Of a stretch of 64,000 nucleotides of DNA, positions 1-13,138 are shown in pieces (position 1 is the first letter of the stretch; each line of letters opens with the position of its first letter). The stretch spans positions 27,789,501 through 27,853,500 of the forward strand of contig NC_073634.1 in NCBI RefSeq assembly GCF_029407905.1. The letters are read 5' to 3'. Below the pieces are notes generated by a model that made no database searches, was not told the origin of the DNA, and saw nothing but the letters and a program-made list of their open reading frames with translations. A program made the position numbers and the translations under genes. The DNA is from Bubalus kerabau. Lineage: Eukaryota > Chordata > Mammalia > Artiodactyla > Bovidae.

Positions 1-1402
1 GAAATGGAACACATAAGGGTGGGCAGGAAACAGAAAGACGAAAGGGAGCAAATAATTCCCCCACCCACACCAGGGAGGCACTGGAGTCAGAGCCAACTGC
101 CCTCTGCTGCAGCTGATGAGTGCCCAAGTTTAGAAAGACATGGATCATACTCTCTCTAAAACCTTAAGGAACACAGCGCTTCCATAACTAAGCATCTCTC
201 TATCTCTCTCACACACACACACACACACATTCCAGAATGCTCTACACAGTGGAAGGAGGGTTGCATTTTTGTTTACTTTGGCAAATCTAAATTTGGACCT
301 AGAGTCTCATCACAAAGACTGCTTCACAGGCCCTGGTCCCTGTCAAGCCTGTGTCCCTCTTGCTGTGGGCCAGGGGATCAGGCCACCCCACTAACACAGG
401 CTAGAACCTGGGCCTGAGGTCCCCTGCCAACTGTTCCCTGACTGCCCACCATTCTGCCCATTCACTGTGCAATCTATCTTTCAAAAACAATTGGCATTCA
501 GTTTTCAGGGGATGAGCACTAAGGGCAAAATATTTAGCATCTAGAAGTTAAGCTACAGCACAAATTGCCTCTTTAGTGAGTTAGATTCAATTACCTGCCT
601 CCTTTTCTTAGCTGTGCATTGTAACAACCAGTAATGCCCCGCTCTGCGCATATCCATGTAAGGCAGTTCAAGGGAGGGGGCTAGATGGGCATTTGGTACA
701 AAATGCCACGGGCAGAATATTACTACAAAAGAATGGTTGGCTCTTCCTCCAGATTTTCTTCCACTAAGGATTTGGCTCCCCCCACCCTCCTGGCATCTAC
801 ACTCAGCACTCTGAGAGCGGCAGGAGACCACTCTGCTCTGACAACTTTCTCTGCCACTGACATTATCTCCTAATTATCTTCTCAGCAGTGATGGCTGGGT
901 ACCAGTCCTCAACTTGTGCAAGATAATTATATTACCCAATCTGATTGGGAGGAAAGGAAATTCTGTTGTTCTTTGAGTTTCTTGGAGTTGTTACCATTTT
1001 TCCATAGGAGCCCAAGTAATATTCACAATAATAAAGAGGAAAAACACACACACACACATTAACTTCAAACATCCATTACTGAAAACAATAACACACGTTT
1101 TTTTGCCAGATGAATATGTTTATGTAACAGGGTGACTCTTGTCCACAGCACAGCTTCCAAGAACCAGAGCCATTAAGTTAATGGCCTGAAACAGAGCCCA
1201 AAAGACCCGTGTTTGTTCCATGACACACGCGCTGGGTGGTGGGATGCATAGCAGTTCTTCAAAAAAAGGATTTTTATTTTTTAAGAACAAATGACTTTTT
1301 CCAACAGCCTTGAGCTACGCAGCTGCAGTCTGTGGTAAGCTTTGCAAGTGAAAGAGGCCAGTTTGGCCTGGAAATCAAGAGATGGTATTAAAGGCCAATT
1401 TC
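1..1402. other. No gene recognised
   Basis: Apart from short (CA)n runs I see no coding signal, repeat family or RNA gene. Confidence 0.5.
192..230. repeat. (TC)n/(CA)n microsatellite
   Basis: ctctctatctctctc followed by about ten CA units. A shorter (CA)n lies at 1045-1059. Confidence 0.9.
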
Positions 1403-1526
1403 AAGGACTTCCCAGGCAGTCCAGTGGTTAAGACTCCGAGCTTCCAGTTCAGGGAGTACGAATTTGATCTCTGGTCGGGGAACTAAGATTCCGCATGCCA
1501 CACTGTGCAGCCAGGAAAAAAACAAA
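1403..1526 (+). mobile_element. CHR-type tRNA-Glu SINE
   Basis: Begins aaggacttcccaggcagtcc and ends in an A-rich tail. Confidence 0.85.
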
Positions 1527-3799
1527 AGAACCTCTATAAAGGTGAGCTTCAATGGGTCTGTCACTGCCATGCACCGGCCCTTAGAGAAGGAAGACTAGAA
1601 GCCCTATCCACATCCCTTCCCCAGCCTCCAGCCTGTTCTCGGGTCTCTGGTCACATCTTGGGGACCCAAGACAGCTTCTGTGACCTAAGCCCATCTCTTT
1701 TCTCCAGCACAGAGCCAATTGGTCAGATAAACAGGCTTGCCACCCAAGCTTGCACTATCTCGGGGTTTCAGAAGCCGGCCAAGCTGGTGGTACAAGGGAA
1801 ACCAGCAAAGGGCTAGAAATGGACTGTGCTTCCACCCCCCACCCCCTCCCGCAATGGGAGCCCCACCCACGTGCTCGCAGGCTTGACACCTTAGGGTGAG
1901 GACCACACACAGAGTTCCGCTGCAGGCCAGTTTGCAGCCCCTCTAGACTCTTCCTCCTCAGGGACTCTCTCCAGACAGCCCTGGGGAAGTGCAAAGGCCT
2001 GAGAATTTGCTACAAGGCACAGCACAGTGTTTCTTTTTGTGTGTGTGTGTGTGTCTTTTTCTTTTTTTATTTTATTTTTAAACTTTACATAATTGTATTA
2101 GTTTTGCCAAATATCAGTGTTTCTTAGTTCTCAACTACATGGACAACTCCAAGACTTCCAGACCAGAGTAGCGATGTGGGTTTGCTGTAACCGGGAGGTG
2201 GGAGTTGCTTTTCCAGTTTTGGTTTTACTCTGAACATACAGTTGTCCAAACATCACCTAGTCCTTTGGGGCTGTTTTCTTTCATTTTGCAAAAATAAAGT
2301 TATTAGAGCAACCTCCCAAGCCAGGAGCTTACTGGTCAATAAACCCTAGAATTGCTCAGGTGAAAATGACTGTCGAAATTAAAAACCAGCATTAATGATT
2401 CTATTACTGGCTTTATGAGAGGAAATGCTGGAAGTGTTTGTCACAATGCTCCAGCTTCCCTTCCTCTCTCCTGCCCACCTGCCTCCTCCCAGCTCTGCAG
2501 GGCGCCAGCCTCACCAGTTTCTGGAGTGTGGTCATTAGCAAGGCTGCTACTGCTGCTGCAGGAAGCTGGGACACATGGGCCATCAGCGGGGCCCATGTGT
2601 CATTTATAACTTCAGGCCTGGGCTATTTCTTGTAAGTAATTGGAGGAACAAATGCTTCTCTCATGCTAGTCTTTCCTCAATCCCTCTTCAAATCAATTCA
2701 ACAAAGACTTGCTGGCCAGTTACTAAGCTTCAGACACAGGAGGAGAGAATGTAATCCCAGGGAAGATGTATTTATCATGACCGATGATATGCAAGATGCT
2801 GAGGCTGGCCCTGCGGATGCTAAAAGGAATGTCACGAGTGTCACCCGCTTAAAGATGCTGATGGAAGATGCAGTCCTTACCCTCAAGGAATGAATGGCCC
2901 CAGAGACAATGGTAGGTGCCTGTCAACTGGCTGTGACGCAAGGCTGAACACCGAGGCAGCAGAGGGCGCTCTTCCCGAGGCAGGGTCGGGGGAGGCTTCA
3001 CGGAGGCTGAGCATCTGAGCGTGACTGAGAAAGAGGCGCAGGATTTCAGCAGGGGAAAGAAGGTGACCTGGAAAAGGATGCAGCCAAGTGCAGGAGGGCT
3101 TCAAGGAAACCCAGTGGGATGTGCAGAGGAGCAGGGAGAGATGGGCTGTGTCTGTGGCTGCAGGCCATTGGAGGTGGGTGGGGGGGTGGTCTTGGAGGCC
3201 ACACTGGGAAGCCTGAACCTGACTCTAACAACCGGAAGCCATGGGGAGTCTCAGAGGAGAGGGCCTGCCTCTCATGTTCTTGCTTCCTCTGACTCAAGAC
3301 TCCTCACTAACCCCCACCCCACATCCACCTTGCCGTTTAGGCCCTTCTGGCCTTCCAGACACAAGTGTAGAGTAGGGAGGGGCCAGGGCCAAGCTTTCCC
3401 TCTCTCCTCACCCATGGGAGAGTGCAGGGAGGCAGGGACTGGGATTCAAACATCTGGGTCTGTCCCAGCTCTGATCACACTGCCCCACTGTGTGACACCA
3501 GGCCCATCCCCCTCCGGTCTGAATTTCGTCTTCTGGAGTTGAGAGTGCCCAGCAAGTTGACTCTGAGGTTTGTCCCACTCTGAGTGCTCCATCCTGATGG
3601 CCCATTGGGAGACAGGGATGGGTGTGGACTCCAGCTTGGCCTCTCCTTGTTCCCCAGTGGGAAGGAAGGTCAAGGGGAAAAGACCAGAACTGTTCCTCCC
3701 ATAACCACTCACACACCTGTGAGCCAAGAAGCATCAATTTGCATATCTATGGTCAGCTTCACCAGCTGGTAGCTGATAGTGGTAGAGGCAGGAACCATG
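1527..3799. other. No gene recognised
   Basis: Contains (tg)n and a short L1 tail near 2040-2118. Moderately GC-rich around 2900-3550, with overlapping open frames on both strands but no splice or domain support. Confidence 0.45.
2055..2118 (-). mobile_element. Short L1 3' tail
   Basis: T-rich run followed by tttacataattgtattagtt, matching the ruminant L1 3' end in antisense (compare 9540-9600). A (tg)n run at 2038-2056 precedes it. Confidence 0.6.
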
Positions 3800-3985
3800 A
3801 GCCCCCAACCACAAGCAATAACAACCATCATTTACTGGGCTTGTGCTGGGTGCTTCCCATACATGGTGTCTATTTAATTAAGTCTTAGGACAATTCGCAT
3901 GCTGGGTATATTGCAGAGGAGAAAACCCAGCCAGGAGAGGAGACGTACAGCTGCCCAGAGCCACAGACCCCAGAAGTGGTGGAGT
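3800..3985 (-). mobile_element. MIR
   Basis: Weak antisense MIR (gcagaggagaaaacccag ... ccagaagtggtggagtgact). Confidence 0.5.
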
Positions 3986-4474
3986 GACTTCCCCACCCCA
4001 TCCACACACCACACCCAGATTCAACGTTCCTAAGCACAATATTGCTCTTGTTCCTGTCTCCTTCATGAACTTCTTTCCAGAACCCACTCACCCCCCAGAA
4101 AATAAAATCCAGATTTCTTAGCATGGCACTTCATGATCTATCATATATTTCCAGTCTTATTTCTACTCCCCAAACCATGAACTACTTGTCATTCTGAGAA
4201 GGCATACCCTGCTGTGTTCTTGGCCTTGGCTTACCTTGTCCCTCCACATAAAATATCCCTGTGCCCATCAGCACCTGTCAGAACCCCACCACCTGTAAGT
4301 GTCCTCTCCCCAGAAGCTTTGGCCTCTCCACCTAGTCCTGTGCTTGTTATTTTTCCAGATCCTCACTCAAGGCACTCTCAGCCTTTTGAGCCAGACAGTT
4401 GTCTGTTATATGGAATTCTTCCCAAGACTGCAGGACACTCAGCATCTCTGGATCTGCCCATATGATGACGTCTA

Positions 4475-5862
4475 GTGATTATGATAATTAAAATAATACC
4501 CCTCACCTGAAACTATAAAACTCCAGAAGAAACACAGGCAATAACCTCCTTATCACCTGTCTTGGTAATGATTTTGGGGGTTTGACAACAGAAATAAAGG
4601 CAACAAGAGCAAAAATAAATGAGACTATATCAAGCTAAAAAGCTTGTACGTGGCAAAGGAAACCAGCAACAAATGAAAATGCAACCTACCTCATGGGAAA
4701 AAAATATTTGGAAATCATGTAGCTTGGTAAAGGGTTAATATCCAAAAATATACAAAGAACTCATATAACCCAATGGCAAAACAATCCAGTTAAAACATGG
4801 GCAGAAGATCTGAACAGACATTTTTCCAATGAAGACATGCAGATACGTGAAAAGGTGCTCCACATCACTAATTATTGGGGAAATGCAAATCAAATCCACA
4901 ATGAGATATCACCCCACACCTGTTAGAATGGCTATTATCAAAGAAATGGGAAATAACAAGTGTTGCCAAGGATGAGGAGAAAGGGGAACCCCCATGCACT
5001 GTTGGTGGAAAAATAAATTGATGCAGTCACAGTGGAACACAGTATGGAGATTCCTCAAAAAATTAAAAGCACAACTACCATATGATCCAGCAATCCAACT
5101 TCTGGGTAATTAGCACAAGAAAATGAAAACATTAACTTGAAAAGATATGTGCACACCCATTTTCATAGTAGCATTATCTACAGTAGCCAAGATATGGAAA
5201 CAACACAGTGTCCATCAAATGGGTAAACTGTTAGATATACACGTATACAGGATGGAATCATATTCAGCCATTAAAAAAGAAATCTTGCCATTGCAACAAC
5301 ATGGATGAATGTTGAGAGTATTATACTACATAAGTAAGTCAGAGAAAGACAAATACCATATGATCTTACTCATATGTGGAATCTAAAAACAAACAAATGG
5401 ATAGACAACAAGGTCCCACTGCATAGCACAGGGAACTACATTCAATGTCCTGGGATAAACTGTAATGGGAAATAATGCAAAAAAGAATGCGTATATATGT
5501 ATAACTGAGTCACTTTGCTGCATAGCAGAAACTAAAACATTATAAATCAACTATACTGCTGCTGCTAAGTCGCTTCAGTCGTGTCCGACTCTGCGCGACC
5601 CCATAGATGGCAGCCCACCAGGCTCCCCCGTCCCTGGGATTCTCCAGGCAAGAACACTGGAGTGGGTTGCCATTTCCTTCTCCAATGCATGAAAGTGAAA
5701 AGTGAAAGTGAAGTCGCTCAGTCGTGTCCGACTCTTAGCGACCCCATGGACTGCAGCCGACCAGGCTCCTCTGTCCATGGATTTTCCAGGCAAGAGTACT
5801 GGAGTGGGGTGCCATTGCCTTCTCCGATAAATCAACTATACTTCTATTTAAAATGTAAAATA
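4475..5862 (+). mobile_element. L1 3' end (ORF2 C-terminus and 3' UTR)
   Basis: Typical L1 sense sequence (ggttaatatccaaaaatatac, atgatccagcaatccaactt, catatgtggaatctaaaaa), full of stops. Interrupted by the BOV-A2 at 5558-5826. Confidence 0.88.
5558..5826 (+). mobile_element. BOV-A2 SINE with 16-bp TSD
   Basis: Dimeric Bov-A element starting with (gct)n aagtcgcttcagtcg. Perfect TSD ataaatcaactatact at 5542-5557 and 5827-5842. It is inserted in the 3' end of the L1 at 4475-5862. Confidence 0.95.
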
Positions 5863-6190
5863 GGGCTTCCCTGGTGGCTCACTGATAAACACTCCACCTA
5901 CCAATGCAGGAGACACGGGTTCAAATTCTTGATCTGGGAAGATCCCACATGCTGTGGAGCAACAAAGCCCATATGTCACAACTATTGAGCCTGTGCTCTG
6001 GAGCCCAGGAGCCGCAACTACTGAAGCCCGTGAGCCCTACAGCCTGTGCTCTGAAAGAAGAAAAGCTACCACAATGAGAAACCCATGCACTGCAACTGGA
6101 GAGTAGTCCCCACTTGCCACAATTAGAGAAAAATCCCAGGCAGCAATGAAGACCTAGCACAGTCAAAAATAAATAAATAAAAATTTTTTT
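5862..6190 (+). mobile_element. CHR-type SINE, long form, 10-bp TSD
   Basis: Full-length CHR form with repeated 'cacaactact gagcc' modules and a (aaat)n tail. TSD aatgtaaaat at 5852-5861 and 6191-6200. Confidence 0.9.
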
Positions 6191-6440
6191 AATGTAAAAT
6201 GAAGTAGAAAATTAAACTTAAAAAATAATTAAAAATGATTCCCCCGGCATTTCCAACCACCTTCTGGGATTGAAAACATAACTGCCTTGGGTAACAGTGA
6301 TGTGCGTAGGTGTCTGTCTCCCCAGTGGACGGAATGTACCTTGAGAACAGGTGGTGTTTTTTTAATGCAGCTTTTTTCCTATAAGCCTAGCACAATGCCT
6401 TGCACATTTCAAGTGCTGATATGTCTGTTGAATACACATG

Positions 6441-7109
6441 TACCACAATGTTCTTTATAGTTTCCTACTTAATAAGTAAACTGATCAAGTTCTATAGTCA
6501 AAGAGAGCAATAGCAATCCCCATGCCAACATAAACTCTTCCTGCTTTTCCATTTAGTCATCAAAATTTTTACTTGACTTCTGAACATTAAGAAATCTAGC
6601 AGAGTGCCAATGTCTGCAACTGCTCTCACTCACTAATGCAAAATCTGCAAAATCCCTAAGAGGATTTAAAGATATTTATCCACGCTTCTATTTGCCAATG
6701 TAGAACAAATACATAAATAGATACCGAGCCAGATCCCAACACTAACAGATCCTGACTTTTCCTTCTCCAGCAAAGCCATTTTCAGTAGATGCCACCTTCC
6801 TTCTGGGGCCGAGGATCCAGGCTTCACTTTGCAACCAGGTGGATGCACAGGATAAATCCAGGTTGGCGGCTCGAGACACTCAGAGGCTGCACAGCCTTTG
6901 AGGTTCTGGAAAATATACAACCCAGAAATAGCTCATGCTTGGCATGAAAGTGGTAGAATGTAACATCATTCCATTTCCAACATGAAATGCATGAGGACCA
7001 GAATTTCCCTGGGGATGGGGAGGACTCTGAAGGACTGAGCTAGTTCTCTGAATCCTACTCCTGAGATGGCCCAGGACTGCTGCAAAAGGAAGAGCTAGAC
7101 AGGCAGTAA
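6441..7109. other. Unassigned intergenic DNA
   Basis: No repeat or coding signal recognised. Confidence 0.45.
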
Positions 7110-7255
7110 CTGATAACAGAGACAGGCAATGATCTTGGAGGCAAGAGGCCCTGTCCTTGTTCCACTTCCGTTACCACTAGGCAGGTGACCTTGGGCAAGT
7201 CATGTAACCTTCCCGAACTTCACTCATGAGGAGCGATATTACATGCCTTGCTTAG
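7110..7255 (+). mobile_element. MIR
   Basis: Core gtgaccttgggcaagtcatg is clear. Confidence 0.65.
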
Positions 7256-7280
7256 TGCTATGGCAGTCAACTAAGTTACT

Positions 7281-7766
7281 GTATGTTTTTGTTCAGTCAC
7301 TAAGTCGTGTCCAACTCTTTGCAATCCCATGAACTGCAGCACGCCAGGCTTCCTGTCCTTCACTATCTCCCAGAGTTTGCTCAGATTCATGTCCACTGAG
7401 TTAGTGATGCCATCCAACCATCTCAGCCTCAGTCACCCACCCCCTTTCTCCTCCTTCCCTCTTCTTTCCCAGCATCAGGGTATTTTCCAGTGAGTCGGCT
7501 TTTCACATCAGGTGGCCAAAGTATTGTAGCTTCAGCTTCAGCATCAGTCCTTCCAGTGAATATTCAGGGTTGAGTTCCTTTAGGATTGACTGGTTTGGTC
7601 TCCTTGCTGTCCAAGGGACTCTCAAGAGTCTTCTCCAGCACCACAATTTGAAGGCATCAGTTCTTTAGTGCTCAGCCTTCTTTACAGTCCAACTCTCACA
7701 TCCGTACATGACTACTGGAAAAACCATAGCTCTGACTATATAGATCTTTGTCAGCAAAGATCTGAC
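7281..7766 (-). mobile_element. BovB LINE 3' fragment
   Basis: Reverse-complement BovB 3' region, recognised by the tcagtcactaagtcgtgtcc terminal segment shared with Bov-A and the following ~400 bases of BovB 3' sequence. The right end reads into a short inverted run (gatctttgtcagcaaagatc). Confidence 0.85.
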
Positions 7767-8129
7767 AAAGGTAATATGTGTTGATGTGCATTTTAAATTA
7801 TAAGTCACTGTACAAGCCGAACTATAAATTATACCAGGGATGTATAAACTATGGCAGGGATGAAGGAGTCCACCCCCTTCCTGAGGACATGAAGCCTAAG
7901 GAGCCTGACACCAGGTTGACTCCATGAAGGAAATGATCTCTGGGCAACTACTATCCCTTCAAAGACTATTTCTGAAGAAGACCCAGGAAGTAGTGTTTCT
8001 TTCTGTCAACTGTAAAGTGAAACCCTAAGCATAAAATTTTCACATTCATTGTTCTTCAAGTAATAAAGCGATTCATATTCACTACAGAGATGCAGCAGAG
8101 TAAAAACAAGAAAATTTAGAATACCCACT

Positions 8130-8485
8130 GTCTTAGCTTGGGCTGCCATAACAAAGTGCCATAGACTGGGTGGCTTATATGATAGACATTTATTTTCTCA
8201 CAGGTCTGGAGGCTAGAATGCTGAGGTCAGGGTGTCACTGTGATTGGTTCTGGTGAGAGCTATGAGCTCACATGGCCTTCCTAGATGTATGTGCATGGGA
8301 GAGAGAGATTTCTCTATTCTTCTTCTTGTAAGGCCACCAATCTGACAGAATTAGGACTCCACGCTTATGACTTCATTTAACCTTAATTAGCTCCTAAAAG
8401 CCCACACCTGAATACAGTTTAGTTAGGAATTAGAGCTTCAACATATGAATCGAGGGGGACACAGTTCAGCCAATAGCACCCACAA
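8130..8485. repeat. Old mammalian interspersed repeat, class undecided
   Basis: gggctgccataacaaagtgc ... ctcacaggtctggaggctag ... caacatatgaatcgaggggg follows a common ancient consensus that I cannot assign with confidence. Confidence 0.6.
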
Positions 8486-8954
8486 TCTCACTCACCTAGA
8501 GAAGACCACTCTTTATACTTTGGTATAGCGTCTTCCACTCTTCAAAGCACATAGTTTTTGTTTTTTGTTTTTTTTTAACCCCGCCCCAAGCACATAGATT
8601 TTTAAAAATGAGACCATACCACGCAGATTACTTTTTCTACTCAACCATGCATGGTGCCAGTCTTTTCATGTGATCAAATTGACTTCTCCAACATTACTTT
8701 AAGTGACTGCATAAATTCCTCAGAGTGGTACATCATTGTTCCTATCATCCTTAATTTTGGCCTTGGAGTTTGCAGCCAACTTTGCCAATTACAGCGAGTA
8801 CTGGGCTGAACATCCTTGACTATTTCCTTAGGACAAATTTTAGGGAGTGAAACCACAGGTCAGTGGGCATGCACACTTCTAAAATCCTTCGATGAGAAGT
8901 ATCACAACATTTGTACCCCTTTATACTCCCACTAGTAACAAATGAAAATCTGAC

Positions 8955-9740
8955 TTTACCTTTTTTTAAAGGCTTTTTATTTGGGAATACATTTATATCT
9001 ACAGAAAAGGTGCAAGAATAGTCCAGAGTACAGAGAGTGGTCTATACGCTCTTTACCCAGATTCTCCTAATCTTCACGTATTACTCAACCATGGTGCATT
9101 CATCAAAACTCAGCCATTAAAAAGAATGCATTTGAATCAGTTCTAATGAGGTGGATGAAACTGGAGCCTATTATACAGAGTGAAGTAAGTCAGAAAGAAA
9201 AACACCAATACAGTATACTAATGCATATATGTGGAATTTAGAAAGATGGTAACGATGACCCTATATGTGAGACAGCAAAAGAGACGCAGATGTAAAGAAC
9301 AGTCTTTTGGACGCTATGGGAGAAGGCGAAGGTGGGATGATTTCAGAGAACAGCATTGAAACATGTATATTATCATATGTGAAACAGATCGCCAGTCCAG
9401 GTCTGAGGCATGAGACAGGGTGCTCAGGGCTGGTGCACTGGGATGACCCTGAGGGATGGGATGGGGAGGGAGGTGGGAGGGGGTTCAGGATGGAACACAT
9501 GTATACCCATGGCTGATTCATGTCAATGTATGGCAAAACCACTACAATATTGTAAAGTAATTAGCCTCCAATTGAAATAAGTTAATTTTTTTAAAAAACT
9601 AAGGCATTAACTCTAGTACATTACTATTAACTGAGCAGCAGACTTTATTCACATTTTGCTAGTTTTTCAGACCAGTCCTCTTATGATTCAGGATTCAGTC
9701 CAGGCCCCCACACTGTGCTTTGTGTGGTCATCACTTTTTA
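8955..9740. mobile_element. Old L1-type fragment split by a younger L1
   Basis: Old mammalian L1-like sequence at 8955-9107 resumes at 9600-9740. The younger ruminant L1 3' end (9107-9600) sits between, with aaaact repeated at the joins. Confidence 0.55.
9107..9600 (+). mobile_element. Ruminant L1 3' end
   Basis: Sense L1 3' UTR with the G-rich ggatggggagggaggtggga tract and the caatattgtaaagtaattag terminus, then a short A-rich tail. Confidence 0.85.
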
Positions 9741-11799
9741 AATCTTACTCTTTATCACCCACAGAAAAGTCCTCTGACGTTTTGGGGACATGCCATCTCT
9801 AATGCTAACGAGTGGTTATTGTTCATTGTTTTGGGATTTGACTTCTTCCAGCCTATGTGGTTCCATCAGCCAAGTTACTATGGTACCAGGCAGTGAGATT
9901 AGCTCCCCAAACTTTCTAAAGAGCCAAAGGGAAGGCTCCTTGTGTGGAGAGGACATGCGTGCGTTCCCAAAGGGTCTCTCATATCAGTGCTATTCAGGAA
10001 ACATAAACAACAGCACCACAATTGGATTCTGCTCTATATTTGGAAAATTTGGCCCTTCATTACAAAGCAAGCTGGTGCTCTCTTATTTAGTTCATTCTTT
10101 TGCTCATCTCCTGTAATCATTAAATTACAGAGCCATATTTCCAAAGCTCTAGGGGGAAAAAAATGGATTAGGAATAAAATCTTTTAAGCTCCTGTAGAAA
10201 ATCTCTGGATTCGCTTACAAATGGTGGGTGCAGAGTCTGGGAAATGATCTATTCTGAGCTGTCCTAGGTGAACGATGGGCTTCATTTTCTGTGGCTCTAC
10301 AATGTTCTCTCTTTAATGCAGAACAAGGATGGTACCCTTAACATCCTGTCCTTGGATATATCCCTGATTTCTCCACAACCTTGTCTCCAGGGATAAAAGC
10401 GAATGAAGGAACAAGAAGTCATGAAACACATGAATGATCAAGAGGAAGAAAAGAAAAGCTGAGAGGAAAAGGCTGCTGGTGTTTATCAGACCCCTCTGAA
10501 TACGGCCGTTTTGATCTGCAGAGCAGTTCTGTGCCTTTCTCAGAACTGTCTATTTGAGAGTCTGTTCTCTCCTTAGGAAAACCTGTTTCTTGGAGGTGAC
10601 TCAAAAACCTAACAAATATTTAGTGAACTATTAGACCAATTCTCAGCCCAGCATTCACAACCTGAGTTATCATCCTAGCTCCAAATATGCCTGAAGCCAT
10701 GATTGATTCACTCATATTTTCATTTTCTTTCACTTTATCTGACAGTCCAATTTGGACCCTTCAGCAAGATTCCTTGGGAACACCCATTTGTTTCTGCAGG
10801 CCAGTCAGCTCTGGCTTCTGATTTCCCTCGGGTCATTGCCATCTCCCTCCCTCAGAGGGAAAGTGCTGTGGGTCGAACTCGGGGATTCTCCTGGGGAATC
10901 TTCTAGAAGGACTCTTCTGGTGAGTGCTTCTGTGACTTGCTTCCTCCCAGGGCAGCTCTGTCAGGATGTGGCTCTGCAGGCCAGATTTGCTTTCCAAATG
11001 CCAGGCCCATTGGCCTCATTATAATCCATGTCTTTATTAAGAATGAGGGGGGAAGTCAGAAGACGGTGTCTAAGGTGGTGTTATTGATCCTTCAGCCTCC
11101 TCATGGAGTCTCTCCAGGAACCCATCCCCCTCCACCCCCCACACTTCTGTGACCAGGAGACAAGCCCCTGAGAGCTGCCTGACAACCCAGGACAAACTGG
11201 CACCTACCTGGCTCAGCCCCCACAACTTGCAACTAATTAACATGAGCTCAAGCTCTGCCCCAAGCACCTGCTAGATTGCAGAGGTGTCCTTGAAGTTGGC
11301 CTATTTACTATCAGTTTGGACTGGAACTTATGTCCCAGGGTACTGGAAGTTTCAGAGAGAGAACTGCACAAATTTCTCACTACAGCTTCTTGAGAAGTCT
11401 GTACCTTCGGGCATCATTATTCATCAAAGAAGTGATGTCTAGTGAATACTTGTCTCTCTTTTGAACATTTTATGTCTCTCTCATTGATTCAAACAATAAA
11501 AATGGTCGTATGGCGCCAGTGCTCTTATTTTAGTATCTTAAAATTTGGCCCCTAATTTTACTTACCAGGGTATAGCAGAATCTGTGGGGATTGTTATATT
11601 TATAACAAATAGAGCATCTGAAATCGGCTAAAGAATTATTTCATCGATTTGACTCAAATGAAGTCAAGATGTACCAAAGCCCATGCCTGGAAATCAGTCC
11701 TGAGGGAATGAAGCTAAATGTTAGAAACGCTTTACAGGTGTGAATGCAAGCATCTCTCTCCGCCACCTTCCTCTAACATATTTGGGGAAATCTGCTCTT
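9741..11799. other. Unassigned intergenic DNA
   Basis: Mostly unique sequence. Short open frames have no recognisable homology. Confidence 0.45.
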
Positions 11800-11915
11800 T
11801 TTATTGGCTACATCTCAAGGCATGTGGGATCTTAGTTCCCTGACCAGGGTTGGAACCTGTATCTCCAGCAGCAGAAGCGTGGAGTCCTAACCACTGGACC
11901 ACCAGGGACTTCCCT
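11800..11915 (-). mobile_element. CHR-type SINE
   Basis: Antisense. Near-perfect TSD around ggaaatctgctctt (11786-11799) and ggaaaactgctctt (11916-11929). Confidence 0.85.
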
Positions 11916-12245
11916 GAGGAAAACTGCTCTTGGTCCACACTGCAGCCCATATCACCCCACCATCCCAGGTCACCCGGTTCCCTCCTGCAGTCTCTGCTTC
12001 TCCTTGGACCTTTGCTTTCACACTGCTGGTCATAAACTGAAACTATAGGATCTCTTTTCTTCACATCAATGTCAGGGGGCAAGTGACTTGGGGGGATTGG
12101 GGATGGTTGGGCCTTGTAACTGACTCACCTGGAATACTGAAAATTCACCAAGAATACATGACTGTGGTGGATGGCAGATTCTGGGCTGATATTGCACAAC
12201 TGTATTAGTGAGGATTGAGTTTGGCCACAATTATACAGTATAATA

Positions 12246-12463
12246 GGCTTCCCCGGGGGCACTAGTGATTAAGAACATGCCTGCAAGTGCAGGAGACACA
12301 AGAGACATGGGTTCGATCCCTGGGTTGGGAAGATCCCCTGGAGAAGGAAATAGCAACCCACTCCAGTATTCTTACCTGGAGAACCCCATGGACAGAGGAG
12401 CCTGGCGTGCTACAGTCCATGGGCTCACAGAGTCGAACAACTACTGAAATGACTTAGCAAGCA
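12246..12463 (+). mobile_element. Bov-tA SINE
   Basis: tRNA-derived head (gcttcc...ggttcgatccctgg B-box region) joined to a Bov-A tail; followed directly by an MIR. Confidence 0.9.
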
Positions 12464-12471
12464 GTATAACA

Positions 12472-12680
12472 CAATGCTTACAAGCCCAGACTGCCTAGTT
12501 ACTAGCCTTCACTAGCTGTGACTTTAGGCAAGTTAATCTCTCTGTGCCTCACTGTTATCTGTAAAACAGAGATAATTATAGTACCTACCTCACAGGGTTG
12601 GCAGTATAAAGATTAGATTAGTATATAAACCAAGCATTTAGAATACTACTTGTCACATGGTAAGTGATTATTATAACACT
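12472..12680 (+). mobile_element. MIR, nearly full
   Basis: agtataacacaatgcttaca ... ctagctgtgactttaggcaa ... tgtaaaacagagataattat ... gtacctacctcacagggttg. Confidence 0.9.
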
Positions 12681-13129
12681 AGGGAAAAACCCCAAAGAAT
12701 TGTATTTCTCTTTTACATTTAAAAAGCAAAAGTCCAGAGGTAAGCAGTGCAGAGCCAGTCTAGCAGTTTCATGGTACTGTTAGACCCAGACTCTTGTCTT
12801 TCTGCTCCCTCCTCAAATTACCCTAGAACACGAGATCACTGCTGGAGTTCCAGCCACTGCATGTACATTTGCAATCTGGAAGAAAGGCAGATGGGCAAAA
12901 AGAAATTTACCCAGCTGAATGAGCTCCCCTTTAATTATCTCTCTTGGGATTCCAACCTAGTACTTATATTTATTGGCCTGAACTTGGTCACATTTCTGAT
13001 TACATCTTATTAGCTACAACTGGGTCACATGACTATGAGTTGCTGCAAGGGAAGCTGGGAAATGTGCTCTTTATTCCCGGTGATAACATGCTCAGCTAGA
13101 AACCGTGAAAAAAATAGGTTAGACTATAT
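12681..13129. other. Unassigned intergenic DNA
   Basis: Nothing recognised between the MIR and the BOV-A2 pair. Confidence 0.4.
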
Positions 13130-13138
13130 GTAGGGAGA

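Larger units (their letters stand above)
4085..6440 (+). mobile_element. L2 LINE 3' end, split by an L1/SINE nest
   Basis: L2-like sequence at about 4085-4470 (gatttcttagcatggcactt) seems to continue at 6240-6440 (ctgtctccccagtgga...gcctagcacaatgcc). The L1, BOV-A2 and CHR SINE at 4475-6190 lie between. Confidence 0.6.

Noticed and set aside
3021..3542. 173-codon plus-strand open frame in GC-richer DNA
   Set aside because: Overlapping frames are open on the other strand too, the composition is low in stops, and no domain, splice site or leader was recognised.
5575..5988. Repeated small 'proteins' such as MSDSARPHR... and ...HALEKEMATHSSVLAWRIPG on both strands
   Set aside because: They recur at every BOV-A2 (13.1, 13.4, 22.5, 24.2, 44.4, 51.3 kb) and are conceptual translations of the SINE.
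12246..12330. tRNA-like A/B boxes (ggttcgatccctgg) at many places
   Set aside because: They are the tRNA-Glu-derived heads of Bov-tA and CHR SINEs, not tRNA genes.
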